Part shown: piece after piece, positions 1 through 8,714 of the stretch
Position numbering within the stretch: the first letter of the stretch is position 1
Layout: every line of letters starts with the position of its first letter
Source: Rhodanobacter sp. ANJX3
GTDB lineage: Bacteria > Pseudomonadota > Gammaproteobacteria > Xanthomonadales > Rhodanobacteraceae
Length of the DNA stretch: 64,000 nucleotides
NCBI RefSeq assembly: GCF_014200755.1
Contig: NZ_JACHCM010000005.1
Coordinates: forward strand, 248,001 to 312,000
Direction of reading: 5' to 3'
Notes under the pieces: model-generated
The model's database searches: none
What the model saw: the letters and a program-made list of their open reading frames with translations, nothing else
Told to the model about the DNA's origin: nothing
Program-made: the position numbers and the translations under genes

Positions 1-59
1 TGCCGGTGCTGTTGCTGCTGATCGGCACGCTCATCGTGTGGCGCCGGCGGCGGCGTTGA
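1..59 (+). CDS. 3' end of a membrane-anchored protein, possibly GldG-like ABC transport component (partial)
   Basis: The first 18 codons visible read as a hydrophobic segment (PVLLLLIGTLIVW) followed by five arginines and a TGA stop at 57-59. That is a C-terminal membrane anchor with a positive cytoplasmic end. The next gene starts 3 nt later and is DUF4340-like. In related bacteria DUF4340 proteins follow a GldG-type auxiliary protein of a GldF/GldG ABC transporter, whose C-terminus is also a single membrane helix. The assignment rests on this context only, because just the tail of the gene is present. Confidence 0.4.
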   Translation, partial: PVLLLLIGTLIVWRRRRR

Positions 60-62
60 AGG

Positions 63-554
63 ATGCGTCGTTCCGTTCGCAAACGCCTTCTTTTATTGCT
101 TGCTGCGGCCGCTGTGCTGGCCTTCGCGGCGTGGCAATGGCGACAGGAAAATCGCGAAGCACCCGGCACCCTGCTGGCACTGGAGCCATCCGCCATTTCG
201 CACGTTGAAGTGCATACCGGCAATGCGCCGACCGAGCATTACGCCAAGCGGGACGGGCACTGGTACCGCATCGACGGTGCCGCCGTGCGCGCCGACGACG
301 GGCGCCTTGGCGAGCTCACCGAAACGGCAGCCGCTCCGGTACTGCGCTGGCGCCCAGCCAGCGATTTCGATCCCGCCCGCATCGGCCTGACGCCGCCCAG
401 TGCCACCCTGGCACTGGACGGCCACTCGCTGGATTTTGGCGAGATATCGGTCACCGGCCCGCAGTGCTACGTGCGCGTGGACGGGCGCGTGGCGCTAGTA
501 TCGGTTCGCTATATGCCCCGAGCATCACGCGGCCAGGCCGGCAAGCTACCTTAG
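63..554 (+). CDS. DUF4340-like membrane-anchored protein
   Basis: The product is 163 aa. It begins with a basic stretch and one hydrophobic helix (residues about 8-24, LLLLLAAAAVLAFAAW), so it is probably an inner-membrane-anchored periplasmic protein. The soluble part has the pattern of DUF4340 proteins: a short beta-rich repeat with 'HYAKRDGHWYRIDG' and 'DFGEISVTGPQCYVRVDG'. It starts 3 nt after the upstream gene, so the two are almost certainly co-transcribed as part of a Gld-type ABC transporter operon of unknown substrate. It is shorter than many DUF4340 proteins. A small GC-rich hairpin (568-582) follows its stop and may weaken read-through into gnd. Confidence 0.6.
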   Translation: MRRSVRKRLLLLLAAAAVLAFAAWQWRQENREAPGTLLALEPSAISHVEVHTGNAPTEHYAKRDGHWYRIDGAAVRADDGRLGELTETAAAPVLRWRPASDFDPARIGLTPPSATLALDGHSLDFGEISVTGPQCYVRVDGRVALVSVRYMPRASRGQAGKLP

Positions 555-617
555 CTTCACCTTGCGCGGCGCAGTGTGCGCCCCATCTTTCATGCACCGA
601 CAGCAGGAGTCCGACCC

Positions 618-2165
618 ATGGCCACGCCCGTCAAACGCAAACCGGCAGCAAGCAAAAAAACAGCGGCTAAATCCGCCACGAAGACCGTTTCCAAAAAAGC
701 AGTTGCCAAGAAAAGCATCGCCGCCAAAAAAGTCGCTAGCAAAAACGCTGCCTCGACCGGCAAGGGCGTAATTGGCGTGGTCGGCATGGCGGTGATGGGC
801 CGCAATCTGGCGTTGAATATCGAAAGCCGCGGTCACGTGGTGTCGATCTTCAACCGCAGTCGCGAGAAGACTGACGAAGTCCTCAAGGACAACCCGGGCG
901 CCAAGTTCGTCCCCAGCTACACGATCGAAAAGTTTGTCGCCTCGCTGGAAAAGCCGCGGCGCATTTTGCTGATGGTGCAGGCGGGCGCGGGTACCGATGC
1001 GGTGATCGCCGAGCTGAAGCCCCTGCTGAGCAAGGGCGACGTGCTGATCGATGGCGGCAACACCTTTTTCAAGGACACCATCCGGCGTAACCAGGAGCTG
1101 GCCAAGGCCGGCATCCACTTCATCGGCACCGGCGTTTCCGGCGGTGAGGAGGGCGCGCTGCACGGCCCATCCATCATGCCCGGCGGTCCGCGCGATGCGT
1201 ACGATCTGGTCGAACCCATCCTCACCGAAATCGCCGCCAAAGCGCCTGATGGCGCGCCGTGCGTGGCTTATATGGGCGACGACGGCGCCGGCCATTACGT
1301 GAAGATGGTGCACAACGGTATCGAATACGGCGATATGCAGCTCATCGCGGAAAGCTATTCCGTGCTCAAGCACGTGCTGGGTCTGTCCAACAAGGAGCTG
1401 ACCAAGGTCTACCGCAAATGGAACGAGGGCGAGCTCGACAGCTACCTGATCGAGATCACCACGACCATCTTCCAAAAGAAGGACGAGGAAACCGGCAAGG
1501 ACCTGGTCGACGTGATTCTCGACCGCGCCGCGCAGAAGGGCACCGGCAAGTGGACCAGCCAGAGCGCACTCGATCTCGGCGTGCCGCTGCCGCTGATTAC
1601 CGAAGCGGTGTTTGCGCGCGTGCTGTCCTCGCTGAAGGATGAACGCGTGGCCGCGAGTAATTATCTGCATGGCCCGAAAGCCAAGGCGTTCAAGGGCGAT
1701 CGCAAGGCCTTCATCGAGTCGGTGCGCCGTGCGCTGTATCTGAGCAAGATCGTCTCCTACGCGCAGGGCTTCGCCCAGCTGCGTGCGGCCGCCGAGGAGT
1801 ACCAGTGGAAGCTCGATTACGGCACCATCGCCAAGATCTGGCGCGGCGGCTGCATCATTCGCGCGCGCTTTCTGCAGGACATCACCGACGCCTACAAGCA
1901 CGACGACAAGCTGGCCAACCTGCTGCTGGCGCCGACGTTCGGCAAGATCGCGCAGAAGTACCAGGAGGCCTTGCGCGAAGTCGTGGCCACGGCCGTGCGC
2001 ATCGGCGTGCCCGTGCCCGGCTTCAGCTCGGCCATCGCCTATTACGACGGCTACCGTTCCGAGCGCTTGCCGGCCAATCTGATTCAGGCGCAGCGCGATC
2101 TGTTCGGTGCACACACTTTCGAGCGCATCGACAAGCTGGGCAGCTTTCACGCCGACTGGAGTTGA
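618..2165 (+). CDS. gnd: 6-phosphogluconate dehydrogenase (decarboxylating) with a lysine-rich N-terminal tail
   Basis: This enzyme oxidises and decarboxylates 6-phosphogluconate to ribulose 5-phosphate with NADP in the pentose phosphate pathway. The 515-aa product has the Rossmann motif [13 protein letters not shown], the substrate loop [21 protein letters not shown] at about 182-202 and the catalytic [13 protein letters not shown] block. The start at 618 has AGGAG at 605-609, 8 nt upstream; an in-frame ATG at 576 lacks such a site. The catalytic part matches the usual length of about 468 aa. It is preceded by about 47 extra residues holding some 14 lysines, many alanines and no acidic residue, resembling a histone H1 tail. 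mutM follows 3 nt after the stop. Confidence 0.95.
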   Translation: MATPVKRKPAASKKTAAKSATKTVSKKAVAKKSIAAKKVASKNAASTGKGVIGVVGMAVMGRNLALNIESRGHVVSIFNRSREKTDEVLKDNPGAKFVPSYTIEKFVASLEKPRRILLMVQAGAGTDAVIAELKPLLSKGDVLIDGGNTFFKDTIRRNQELAKAGIHFIGTGVSGGEEGALHGPSIMPGGPRDAYDLVEPILTEIAAKAPDGAPCVAYMGDDGAGHYVKMVHNGIEYGDMQLIAESYSVLKHVLGLSNKELTKVYRKWNEGELDSYLIEITTTIFQKKDEETGKDLVDVILDRAAQKGTGKWTSQSALDLGVPLPLITEAVFARVLSSLKDERVAASNYLHGPKAKAFKGDRKAFIESVRRALYLSKIVSYAQGFAQLRAAAEEYQWKLDYGTIAKIWRGGCIIRARFLQDITDAYKHDDKLANLLLAPTFGKIAQKYQEALREVVATAVRIGVPVPGFSSAIAYYDGYRSERLPANLIQAQRDLFGAHTFERIDKLGSFHADWS

Positions 2166-2168
2166 TGC

Positions 2169-2996
2169 GTGCCTGAACTGCCCGAAGTCGAAACTACCCG
2201 ACGCGGTATCGAGCCGCATCTGGCCGGTCGACGCATCGCGGCAGTGACGCTGCGCCGCAGCGACCTGCGCTGGCCGATTCCCTCGGAAATCAGCGAGCGA
2301 CTTCCGGGGCAGGTGATCGAAAGCGTCGAGCGGCGCGCCAAATATCTGCTGATCCACACCGCAGCCGGCAGCGCGATGCTGCACCTGGGCATGTCGGGCA
2401 TGCTGCGCGTGCTGCCGCCCGAAGCGCCGATCGGCAAGCACGACCACGTCGACATCGTGCTTGAAGGCACCGCCGAACAGCGCGGCCGCGTGCTGCGGTT
2501 TACCGACCCGCGCCGCTTCGGCAGTCTGCTGTGGCAGCCGTTTGGCGAACTGCACCCGCTATTGGCGACACTAGGACCGGAACCGCTGACCGACGCGTTC
2601 GACGGCGACACGCTGTGGCGCGGCGCGCGCGGACGCACTGCCGCGGTGAAATTGTTCTTGATGGATAACGCCAACGTCGTCGGCGTAGGCAATATCTACG
2701 CCAGCGAAGCCTTGTTCGCCGCCGGCATCGACCCGCGCCGCGCCGCGGGCAAGGTGTCGCGCGAGCGCTACGCGTCGCTCGCCGCCGAGGTCAAACGCAT
2801 TCTGGCCTGGGCGATCGAACGCGGCGGCACGACCCTGCGCGATTTTCTCAACCCCGACGGCGCGCCCGGCTATTTTTTCCGCGAGCTCAACGTCTACGGT
2901 CGCGCCGGCGAACCATGCAAGGTATGTGGCACGCCGATCAAACAGGCGGTGCTTGGGCAGCGGTCGACGTTCTGGTGTCCGCGCTGTCAGAAGTGA
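2169..2996 (+). CDS. mutM: Formamidopyrimidine-DNA glycosylase (Fpg/MutM)
   Basis: This base-excision repair enzyme removes 8-oxoguanine and formamidopyrimidines and nicks the abasic site. The 275-aa protein begins [17 protein letters not shown], which supplies the catalytic N-terminal proline and glutamate after removal of the initiator. It has the conserved lysine in RRAKYLL, the helix-two-turn-helix segment [17 protein letters not shown] and a C-terminal zinc finger with Cys pairs CKVC and CPRC. The start codon is GTG at 2169, 3 nt after the gnd stop, so the two genes are probably translated from one message. Length is normal for the family. Confidence 0.96.
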   Translation: MPELPEVETTRRGIEPHLAGRRIAAVTLRRSDLRWPIPSEISERLPGQVIESVERRAKYLLIHTAAGSAMLHLGMSGMLRVLPPEAPIGKHDHVDIVLEGTAEQRGRVLRFTDPRRFGSLLWQPFGELHPLLATLGPEPLTDAFDGDTLWRGARGRTAAVKLFLMDNANVVGVGNIYASEALFAAGIDPRRAAGKVSRERYASLAAEVKRILAWAIERGGTTLRDFLNPDGAPGYFFRELNVYGRAGEPCKVCGTPIKQAVLGQRSTFWCPRCQK

Positions 2997-3011
2997 AGGT
3001 AAAAAAGGGTT

Positions 3012-3136
3012 GAGGGATTAGGGGCGAGGGGTTAGTAAGAACGCGCGCATTTCGACAGATGAATAATTGCCTCAATGGACCAATCCCGCCGCGGCATAAA
3101 CTGATACCCCCTCGCTACTCATCCCTTGCCCCTGCT
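3012..3136. repeat. Intergenic inverted-repeat element, copy 1
   Basis: The gap after mutM holds a G-rich arm near 3012-3040 (AGGGGCGAGGGGTTAGTAAG) and a complementary-type C-rich arm at 3111-3136 (CTCGCTACTCATCCCTTGCC, then CCTGCT). The C-rich arm recurs almost exactly at 4741-4767, with one difference over about 27 bases. Both copies sit in intergenic gaps bordering the hypothetical gene and tdk. It looks like a dispersed palindromic intergenic repeat rather than coding sequence. Confidence 0.6.
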
Positions 3137-3141
3137 CTTCT

Positions 3142-3909
3142 CTACTCAGGCCACTCAAACTCGACAAACGTATTGTTGAAGTCCTCGTCATCCAGGCCGC
3201 CGCCCAGCTGCGCGACTACGCTGGCACCCAGACCGTCGATTTCGAGCACCTGACCATCGACGAAATGCGCGCCCAGCGCCTCGAGTTCGACCAGCTTCTC
3301 GCAGAGGATGCCCGCGTGATTGCTCAGCGCATCCGGCACGCCGCGGATGCTGATGTCGGGCCGACCGAACTTGCGCATGCCGCGGGTATGGATCCATGAA
3401 TGATCCGGCTCGGACTCCGCGTCGCGCATGATCAGCACATGGTTACGGATCGGCGCGCCATCGCGCACGAGGAAACGGCGCCGCCACGCATCGGCGTCGA
3501 GCAAGCTCAGGGTCTGCGGATCGAGAATCGCCACGCCGCCGATATCGAGCAGGCCAGCCAGCACGCCGAAGGTGTCGCGCAGGTAGCCGGTCGCCTCGCT
3601 GTCCGCGAGCGTACCGCGTACGACCATCACCTCGGGCGAGTCCACCGCGAGCTTGTACGCATCGGGCGCATCGTCCTTGAACATGCGGCCCATGCCGCCC
3701 TTCAGCGGATAGCCCTCCCACTGGCGCAGGCTGGCGTGATTGTGGTTCACCGCCTCGATGCCGGCGGGCAGGCCCGGACTGCCGTAATCCGCCGAAGGCA
3801 CACGCACTGCCTCGAACTTGCCGAACACGTAGAACTGCAGAAGGACCTCCTCGTCGCTGGGCTGCCAGTGCGGGCGCTGCCAGGCGGGGATGATGATCGG
3901 TTGGCTCAT
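3142..3909 (-). CDS. Hypothetical protein, weak resemblance to DUF4261
   Basis: The 255-aa product starts MSQPIIIPAWQRPHWQP. Its start at 3909 is preceded by AGGAAA, 5 nt upstream on the minus strand; an upstream in-frame ATG at 3957 would overlap tdk and lacks a better site. There is no signal peptide or membrane segment, so it is probably cytoplasmic. The segment HTRGMRKFGRPDISIR with a following DALSNHAGILCEKLVELEALGAHF helix recalls DUF4261 proteins, but I cannot confirm that. It lies downstream of tdk on the same strand, 47 nt away, so co-transcription is possible. The function is unknown. Confidence 0.7.
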   Translation of the reverse strand: MSQPIIIPAWQRPHWQPSDEEVLLQFYVFGKFEAVRVPSADYGSPGLPAGIEAVNHNHASLRQWEGYPLKGGMGRMFKDDAPDAYKLAVDSPEVMVVRGTLADSEATGYLRDTFGVLAGLLDIGGVAILDPQTLSLLDADAWRRRFLVRDGAPIRNHVLIMRDAESEPDHSWIHTRGMRKFGRPDISIRGVPDALSNHAGILCEKLVELEALGAHFVDGQVLEIDGLGASVVAQLGGGLDDEDFNNTFVEFEWPE

Positions 3910-3956
3910 GCGGGTTTCCTGGTCATGGTTCGTGTTCGGGTGACGTGCGCAGCGCA

Positions 3957-4583
3957 CTAGTCGTTCAGCGGCAATACCGTCTGCTGCAGCTCGATACTGG
4001 CGCTGCCCTCGCTGATTTTCTTGAATTCGGCGCGGCTGACCGAGACATAGCGTTCGTTGCCGCCAATCTCAACCTGCGGGCCATCTTTTACCGCGCGGCC
4101 GTGTTCGTCCACCCGCACCACCATGGTGGCCTTGCGGCCGGTATGGCAGATGGTCTTGATCTCCTCGAGGTTGTCCGCCCAGGCCAGCAGATATTGGCTG
4201 CCTTCGAACAGCTCGCCGCGGAAATCGGTGCGCAGGCCGAATGCCAGCACCGGAATCGTCAGCCGATCGACCACGTCGCTGATCTGCCAGACCTGCGCGC
4301 GCGTCAAAAATTGCGCTTCATCGACGAAGACACAATGCAGGGCACCGTTGGCGGCGACGTCGGCCTCGACCAGAGCAAGCAGATTTTCCTTGCTGCCAAA
4401 GCGCCGGGCCTGCGCCTTCAGACCGATGCGCGACGCCACCACGCCCTCGCCGTAACGATTGTCCAGCGCCGGCGTAAGAATCAACGTGCGCATGCCGCGC
4501 TCGTGATAGTTGTACGCGCTCTGCAGCAGCGAGGTGGTCTTGCCGGCATTCATCGCCGAATAGTAGAAATAGAGCTTGGCCAT
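3957..4583 (-). CDS. tdk: Thymidine kinase (type II)
   Basis: The enzyme phosphorylates thymidine to dTMP for nucleotide salvage. The 208-aa protein begins [20 protein letters not shown], the family's N-terminus with the P-loop (SAMNAGKTT), and carries the Walker B motif VFVDEAQF and the substrate-binding region around GRKATMVVR. The ATG at 4583 is preferred over a GTG two codons upstream because it gives the standard N-terminus. Only one cysteine (ICHTGRKA) remains where many type II enzymes have a zinc-binding Cys pair, so the zinc lid may be reduced. It is transcribed away from rep. Confidence 0.95.
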   Translation of the reverse strand: MAKLYFYYSAMNAGKTTSLLQSAYNYHERGMRTLILTPALDNRYGEGVVASRIGLKAQARRFGSKENLLALVEADVAANGALHCVFVDEAQFLTRAQVWQISDVVDRLTIPVLAFGLRTDFRGELFEGSQYLLAWADNLEEIKTICHTGRKATMVVRVDEHGRAVKDGPQVEIGGNERYVSVSRAEFKKISEGSASIELQQTVLPLND

Positions 4584-4644
4584 GGGCACGCGTCGGACGG
4601 TCGGACGGGCATGGTAGCGCGGAGACGGGTGCGCGTTGGGTGCC

Positions 4645-4768
4645 GGAGCAGGGGCGAGAGACGAGAGACTAGTTTGGCCAGCTCGGTCTGTTCTGCACCC
4701 GCAGGGGGCTGATGAATGACCAACAGCAACAACGGGCGCCCTCGCTACTCATCCCTCGCCCCTGCTCC
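4645..4768. repeat. Intergenic inverted-repeat element, copy 2
   Basis: The gap between tdk and rep is bounded by a perfect 14-bp inverted repeat, GGAGCAGGGGCGAG at 4645-4658 and its reverse complement at 4755-4768. The right arm with its extension (4741-4767) is nearly identical to 3111-3136 in the previous intergenic gap. The two copies together define a repeat family of about 120 bp placed between genes. Confidence 0.65.
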
Positions 4769-4815
4769 ACCCCCGCCCTTTGCTACCATCACCAGCCCAC
4801 GCCACGTATCCCACC

Positions 4816-6795
4816 ATGCTCAATCCGCAACAACTGGCCGCCGTCGAACACTGCGACAGCCCGCTTCTGGTGCTGGCTGGCGCCGGGTCCGGCAAGACCT
4901 CGGTGATCACCCAGAAAATCGCCTGGCTGATCGCGCGCAGGGGCCTCAGCGCCTCGAAAATCGCTGCGATCACCTTCACCAACAAGGCCGCCCGCGAGAT
5001 GCGCGAGCGTGTCGGTCAGCTGGTCAGCGCCGATGACGCACAGGCGCTGACCGTGTGCACCTTCCATGCGCTGGGTCTGAAGTTTCTGCAGATCGAGCAC
5101 GCCCGCGCCGGCCTGCGCCGGGGCTTTTCGGTACTCGACTCGGACGACAGCGGCGCCATCGTCAAGGAGCTGGCGCCCAAGGGTGCGAAGAACGACGTGC
5201 TCTTCGGCATCCGTAACCTGCTCGGCCGCGCCAAGAACGGCGGCCTGTCGCCGGCAGAAGCGCTGGCCGCCGCGCGCAGCGCGCGCGAGCTGGAGGCGGC
5301 CACCATCTATGACATGTACCAGCAGCGGCTGGCGGCCTTCAACGCGGTGGATTTCGACGACCTGATACGGCTGCCGCTGCGCATCCTGGAGAGCGACGCC
5401 GAATGCCGCGCGACCTGGCAGGAGCGCCTGCGTTACCTGCTGGTCGACGAATACCAGGACACCAACGACGCCCAGTACCGCCTGTTGAAGGCGCTTACCG
5501 GCGAGCGCGGCGGCATCACCTGCGTCGGCGACGACGATCAGTCCATCTACGCCTGGCGCGGCGCCAACCCCGAGAACATCGACCAGCTCGGCCGCGACTG
5601 GCCCAACCTGCGCGTGATCAAGCTGGAGCAGAACTACCGCTGCGGCAAGCGCATCCTGCGCGCGGCCAACCAGCTGATCGCCAACAACCCGCACCTGCAC
5701 GAAAAGAAACTGTGGAGCGAGCATCCCGAAGGGCCACCGATCCGCGTACTGGAATGCAAGGAGGCCGAGCACGAGGCCGAGCGCGTCGCCGCGATCGCCA
5801 CCACGCTGGCGGAAAAGTACAAGGCGCGCTGGCACGACATCGCCATCCTCTACCGCGGCAACTTCCAGGCGCGTCCGCTGGAAAAAGCTTTTCGCCTGGC
5901 GCGCATTCCCTATCACCTCACCGGCGCGCTGAGCTTTCTCGACCGGGCCGAGGTGAAGGACGTGATGTGCTACCTGCGCCTGCTGACCAACCCCAGCGAC
6001 GACGCAGCGTTCCTGCGCGTGGTCAACGTGCCCAAGCGCGAGATCGGCTCGACCACGCTGGAAAAACTCGGCCAGCTTGCGCAAAGCCGGCAGACGTCGC
6101 TGCTCGACGCCACCCGCAGCGACAGCGTGCTACGCCAGCTCACGCCGCGCCCGGCCGCCGCGCTGGCCTCGTTCGCCAACCTGCTCGACGAACTGCGCAG
6201 CGCTTCTCTGCATCAGAACGCCGCCGATCTGGTCGAGCTGATCCTGGCCCGCACCGGCTATGCCGCGCAGATCATCGCCAGCACGCCCGACGCCAGCCTG
6301 CGCGAGCGTCGGCTCGGCAATTTGAAAGAACTTGCGGACTGGTTTCGCGCCATGCAGAAAGGCAACAGCGCGGGTGACCTCGCCGCCCAGCTCGCCCTGC
6401 TCAGCCACGCTGATCGCGACGAACCGGGCAACGCCGTACGCATGATGACCCTGCATTCGGCCAAGGGGTTGGAGTTTCGCTTCGTCTTCATCGTCGGCTG
6501 CGAGGACGGCACCCTGCCGCACGAAGGCGCCATCGACGAAGGCCGCATCGACGAAGAGCGTCGCCTGATGTACGTCGGCATTACCCGCGCCAAGGAACTC
6601 CTCACCCTCTCGTGGTCGGCCAAGACCAAGCGCTACGGCGACGTCTACAGCAACCAGCCCAGCCGCTTCCTGCAGGAACTGCCGCAAGTCGACCTGCACT
6701 GGCAAGGCAAAGACCCCGAAGCGGATAAGGAAGTCACCCGCGAAACGGCGCAATCGCATATGGCGAAAATTGCGGCAATGCTGGCGGGTGGATGA
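4816..6795 (+). CDS. rep: ATP-dependent DNA helicase Rep (UvrD/Rep superfamily 1)
   Basis: Rep is a 3'-to-5' DNA helicase that helps replication forks past bound proteins. The 659-aa protein starts MLNPQQLAAVEHCDSPLLVLAGAGSGKT, with the Q motif and Walker A. It contains VDEYQDTN (motif II), GDDDQSIYAWRGA (motif III), QNYRCGKRILRAAN (motif IV), MTLHSAKGLEFRFVF (motif V) and EERRLMYVGITRAKELL (motif VI). Length matches E. coli Rep (673 aa) more closely than UvrD. An upstream in-frame ATG at 4780 lies in the repeat-rich leader and would add non-conserved residues, so 4816 is the better start. Confidence 0.93.
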   Translation: MLNPQQLAAVEHCDSPLLVLAGAGSGKTSVITQKIAWLIARRGLSASKIAAITFTNKAAREMRERVGQLVSADDAQALTVCTFHALGLKFLQIEHARAGLRRGFSVLDSDDSGAIVKELAPKGAKNDVLFGIRNLLGRAKNGGLSPAEALAAARSARELEAATIYDMYQQRLAAFNAVDFDDLIRLPLRILESDAECRATWQERLRYLLVDEYQDTNDAQYRLLKALTGERGGITCVGDDDQSIYAWRGANPENIDQLGRDWPNLRVIKLEQNYRCGKRILRAANQLIANNPHLHEKKLWSEHPEGPPIRVLECKEAEHEAERVAAIATTLAEKYKARWHDIAILYRGNFQARPLEKAFRLARIPYHLTGALSFLDRAEVKDVMCYLRLLTNPSDDAAFLRVVNVPKREIGSTTLEKLGQLAQSRQTSLLDATRSDSVLRQLTPRPAAALASFANLLDELRSASLHQNAADLVELILARTGYAAQIIASTPDASLRERRLGNLKELADWFRAMQKGNSAGDLAAQLALLSHADRDEPGNAVRMMTLHSAKGLEFRFVFIVGCEDGTLPHEGAIDEGRIDEERRLMYVGITRAKELLTLSWSAKTKRYGDVYSNQPSRFLQELPQVDLHWQGKDPEADKEVTRETAQSHMAKIAAMLAGG

Positions 6796-6886
6796 CTGCC
6801 GCCAGCATGATAATCCTTACTATCAAGCGGCATCCACAAATGCCAGCATCGATCGGACTGTGCAATCGGAGCACCGGTGAGTCCAA

Positions 6887-8467
6887 ATGATCAATCCATC
6901 TGAACTCTACGCAGAGCTTGTAACAGCCTTTCGCGCAGGGCGATGGCGGGACGCAGATACGCTCGCCTCCAAGCTGCTCCCCGTCGCTCAAAATCACGCT
7001 GGCGTCTATGGCATCGCCGGCGTCGCATGCATGGAGTTGCAGCAAATGGATCAAGCTACGGAATATCTGGAACGCGCGAGCGCCATTGACCCGACAAGAG
7101 CCGATTTCGCAACGCTTCATGCCAAGGCCCTCTCGGCCACAGGCCAGTGGAATAAGGCGCGAACAGCCGCCGAGAGAGCGCTATCTTTGTCCCCCGACGA
7201 TCCCGCCACGCTGGACACTCTGGGAATCATTTTTGCCAAGGCGCAGGCACACGGCAAGGCGGTCGAAGCGTTCGAGCAGGCGATAAACATCGCTCCGGCC
7301 AAAGCTTCGCTGCACTTCAATCTTGCCACTTCGCTTATAGCGCTCGGCTGCGTGGATGCAGCGGAGTCCGAGTTGCAGAAAACCATCGCCACAGATGCAC
7401 GCTATTGGCAAGCGCATCTGTCACTGGCGCATATCACACGGCAAACGCCGGAGCAAAATCACATTAAGGCCCTGCGCTCGCTGATGGCGCTGAACCCCGC
7501 CGATGTGGAAGCAGGAATTCACCTCAACATGGCACTGGCCAAGGAGTACGAAGACCTTTCGGACTACCAGAAGGCGTTCGACCATCTCTCGCTCGGAAAG
7601 GCCGCGCTGAAACGCAGCCGCCCCTATTCGTCGGCGCGCGATGCGTCAATGTTCGACAACCTGATGCGTGCTTTTCCGATCACGGAATCGGTAACTGCTG
7701 GCCATCCGACGAAAGAACCCATTTTCATCATGGGCATGCCTCGTTCGGGTACCTCGTTGGCCGAGCGCATCCTTACCAGTCATCAGGACGTTTACTCCGC
7801 CGGTGAATTGCAGAATTTTGCGATGGCGCTTCAGCGTGCCTCAGGTAATGGCGGCTCATTTCTTCATTCATACGAAAAAATGGCAGCCGCCGCGGAAAAT
7901 CTCGACTGGCAATCGCTTGGCGACGACTACCTTAATCACGCCCGCCCTCTCAATCGTGATGAGACGTACTTTGTCGATAAACTTCCACATAATTTTCTCT
8001 ACGCCGGGTTTATCGCCAAAGCACTTCCCAACGCCAAAATCATCTGCGTGCGGCGGAACCCGATGGACACCTGTATCAGCAATTTTCGTCAGCTCTTCGA
8101 CAGATCCACGTCGACTTTCGATTACTCCGCCGATCTTCTGGATACCGGGCGCTACTATCTCAAGTTCCGGCAGTTGATGGCACACTGGCAGCAAGCCTTT
8201 CCCGGACGCATCCTGGAAATTCATTATGAAGACTTGGTGAATGACCTGGAAGCAACTTCACGTCAGATGCTGGAGTTCTGCGCACTGCCTTGGGACGACA
8301 CCTGCCTGAGTTTCGAGAACAATCCTGCACCTGTCGCCACGTTCAGTTCGCTTCAGGTAAGACGTCCAATCTATCGATCTTCGCTGACGCGCTGGAAAAG
8401 CTACGAAACGCAGGCAGAAGCTTTAAAAAAACTGCTGGTTGAGGCTGGTGTCGATTTCTCCGTTTGA
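6887..8467 (+). CDS. TPR-repeat sulfotransferase, copy 1
   Basis: The 526-aa protein has an N-terminal block of tetratricopeptide repeats (about residues 1-240; for example YLERASAIDPTRADF and AVEAFEQAINIAPAKASL). A PAPS-dependent sulfotransferase domain follows. The 5'-phosphosulfate loop is FIMGMPRSGTSLAERIL at about 281-297, and the 3'-phosphate site is ICVRRNPMDTCISNFRQLF. No signal peptide is seen. The start has GGTGAG 5 nt upstream. Its acceptor is unknown; related TPR-sulfotransferases include candidates for protein tyrosine sulfation. A paralogue lies 247 nt downstream, and GC content is clearly below that of the flanking housekeeping genes. Confidence 0.88.
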   Translation: MINPSELYAELVTAFRAGRWRDADTLASKLLPVAQNHAGVYGIAGVACMELQQMDQATEYLERASAIDPTRADFATLHAKALSATGQWNKARTAAERALSLSPDDPATLDTLGIIFAKAQAHGKAVEAFEQAINIAPAKASLHFNLATSLIALGCVDAAESELQKTIATDARYWQAHLSLAHITRQTPEQNHIKALRSLMALNPADVEAGIHLNMALAKEYEDLSDYQKAFDHLSLGKAALKRSRPYSSARDASMFDNLMRAFPITESVTAGHPTKEPIFIMGMPRSGTSLAERILTSHQDVYSAGELQNFAMALQRASGNGGSFLHSYEKMAAAAENLDWQSLGDDYLNHARPLNRDETYFVDKLPHNFLYAGFIAKALPNAKIICVRRNPMDTCISNFRQLFDRSTSTFDYSADLLDTGRYYLKFRQLMAHWQQAFPGRILEIHYEDLVNDLEATSRQMLEFCALPWDDTCLSFENNPAPVATFSSLQVRRPIYRSSLTRWKSYETQAEALKKLLVEAGVDFSV

Positions 8468-8714
8468 TCGCGTTGCAAGGGGAAACTCGCAAGATGCAAG
8501 ATGGTTTTCCAGGTGCGCGAGCCGCTTTACTCAACATCCATTGATCGCTGTAAACATTACCAACCCAAGATGGCCGATTTGCTCGATTTACTTAAGCAGT
8601 CGGATATTGCATTTTTCCACTGAATTCGGTTTCAAAGACGCTTCGAAACATGGACACTGTGCATCTGGCGGCGCTGAAACAGCCTCTCCGGAACAAGTCC
8701 AGATTTGAGCAGCC
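8468..8714 (+). other. Intergenic spacer between the two sulfotransferase genes
   Basis: This 247-nt spacer contains no recognised gene. An 89-codon reading frame overlapping it (8439-8708) has no clear ribosome binding site or family resemblance and starts inside the upstream gene. No terminator hairpin with a T-run is seen, so read-through from the first sulfotransferase gene into the second is possible. Confidence 0.4.

Noticed and set aside
546..2555. 669-codon minus-strand frame opposite gnd and mutM
   Set aside because: It is a by-product of high GC codon use: gnd and mutM on the plus strand have full family motifs, and this frame shows none.
8439..8708. 89-codon frame between the two sulfotransferases, considered as a RaxX-like sulfation substrate
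   Set aside because: It starts inside the upstream gene, has no clear ribosome site and no tyrosine in an acidic context.
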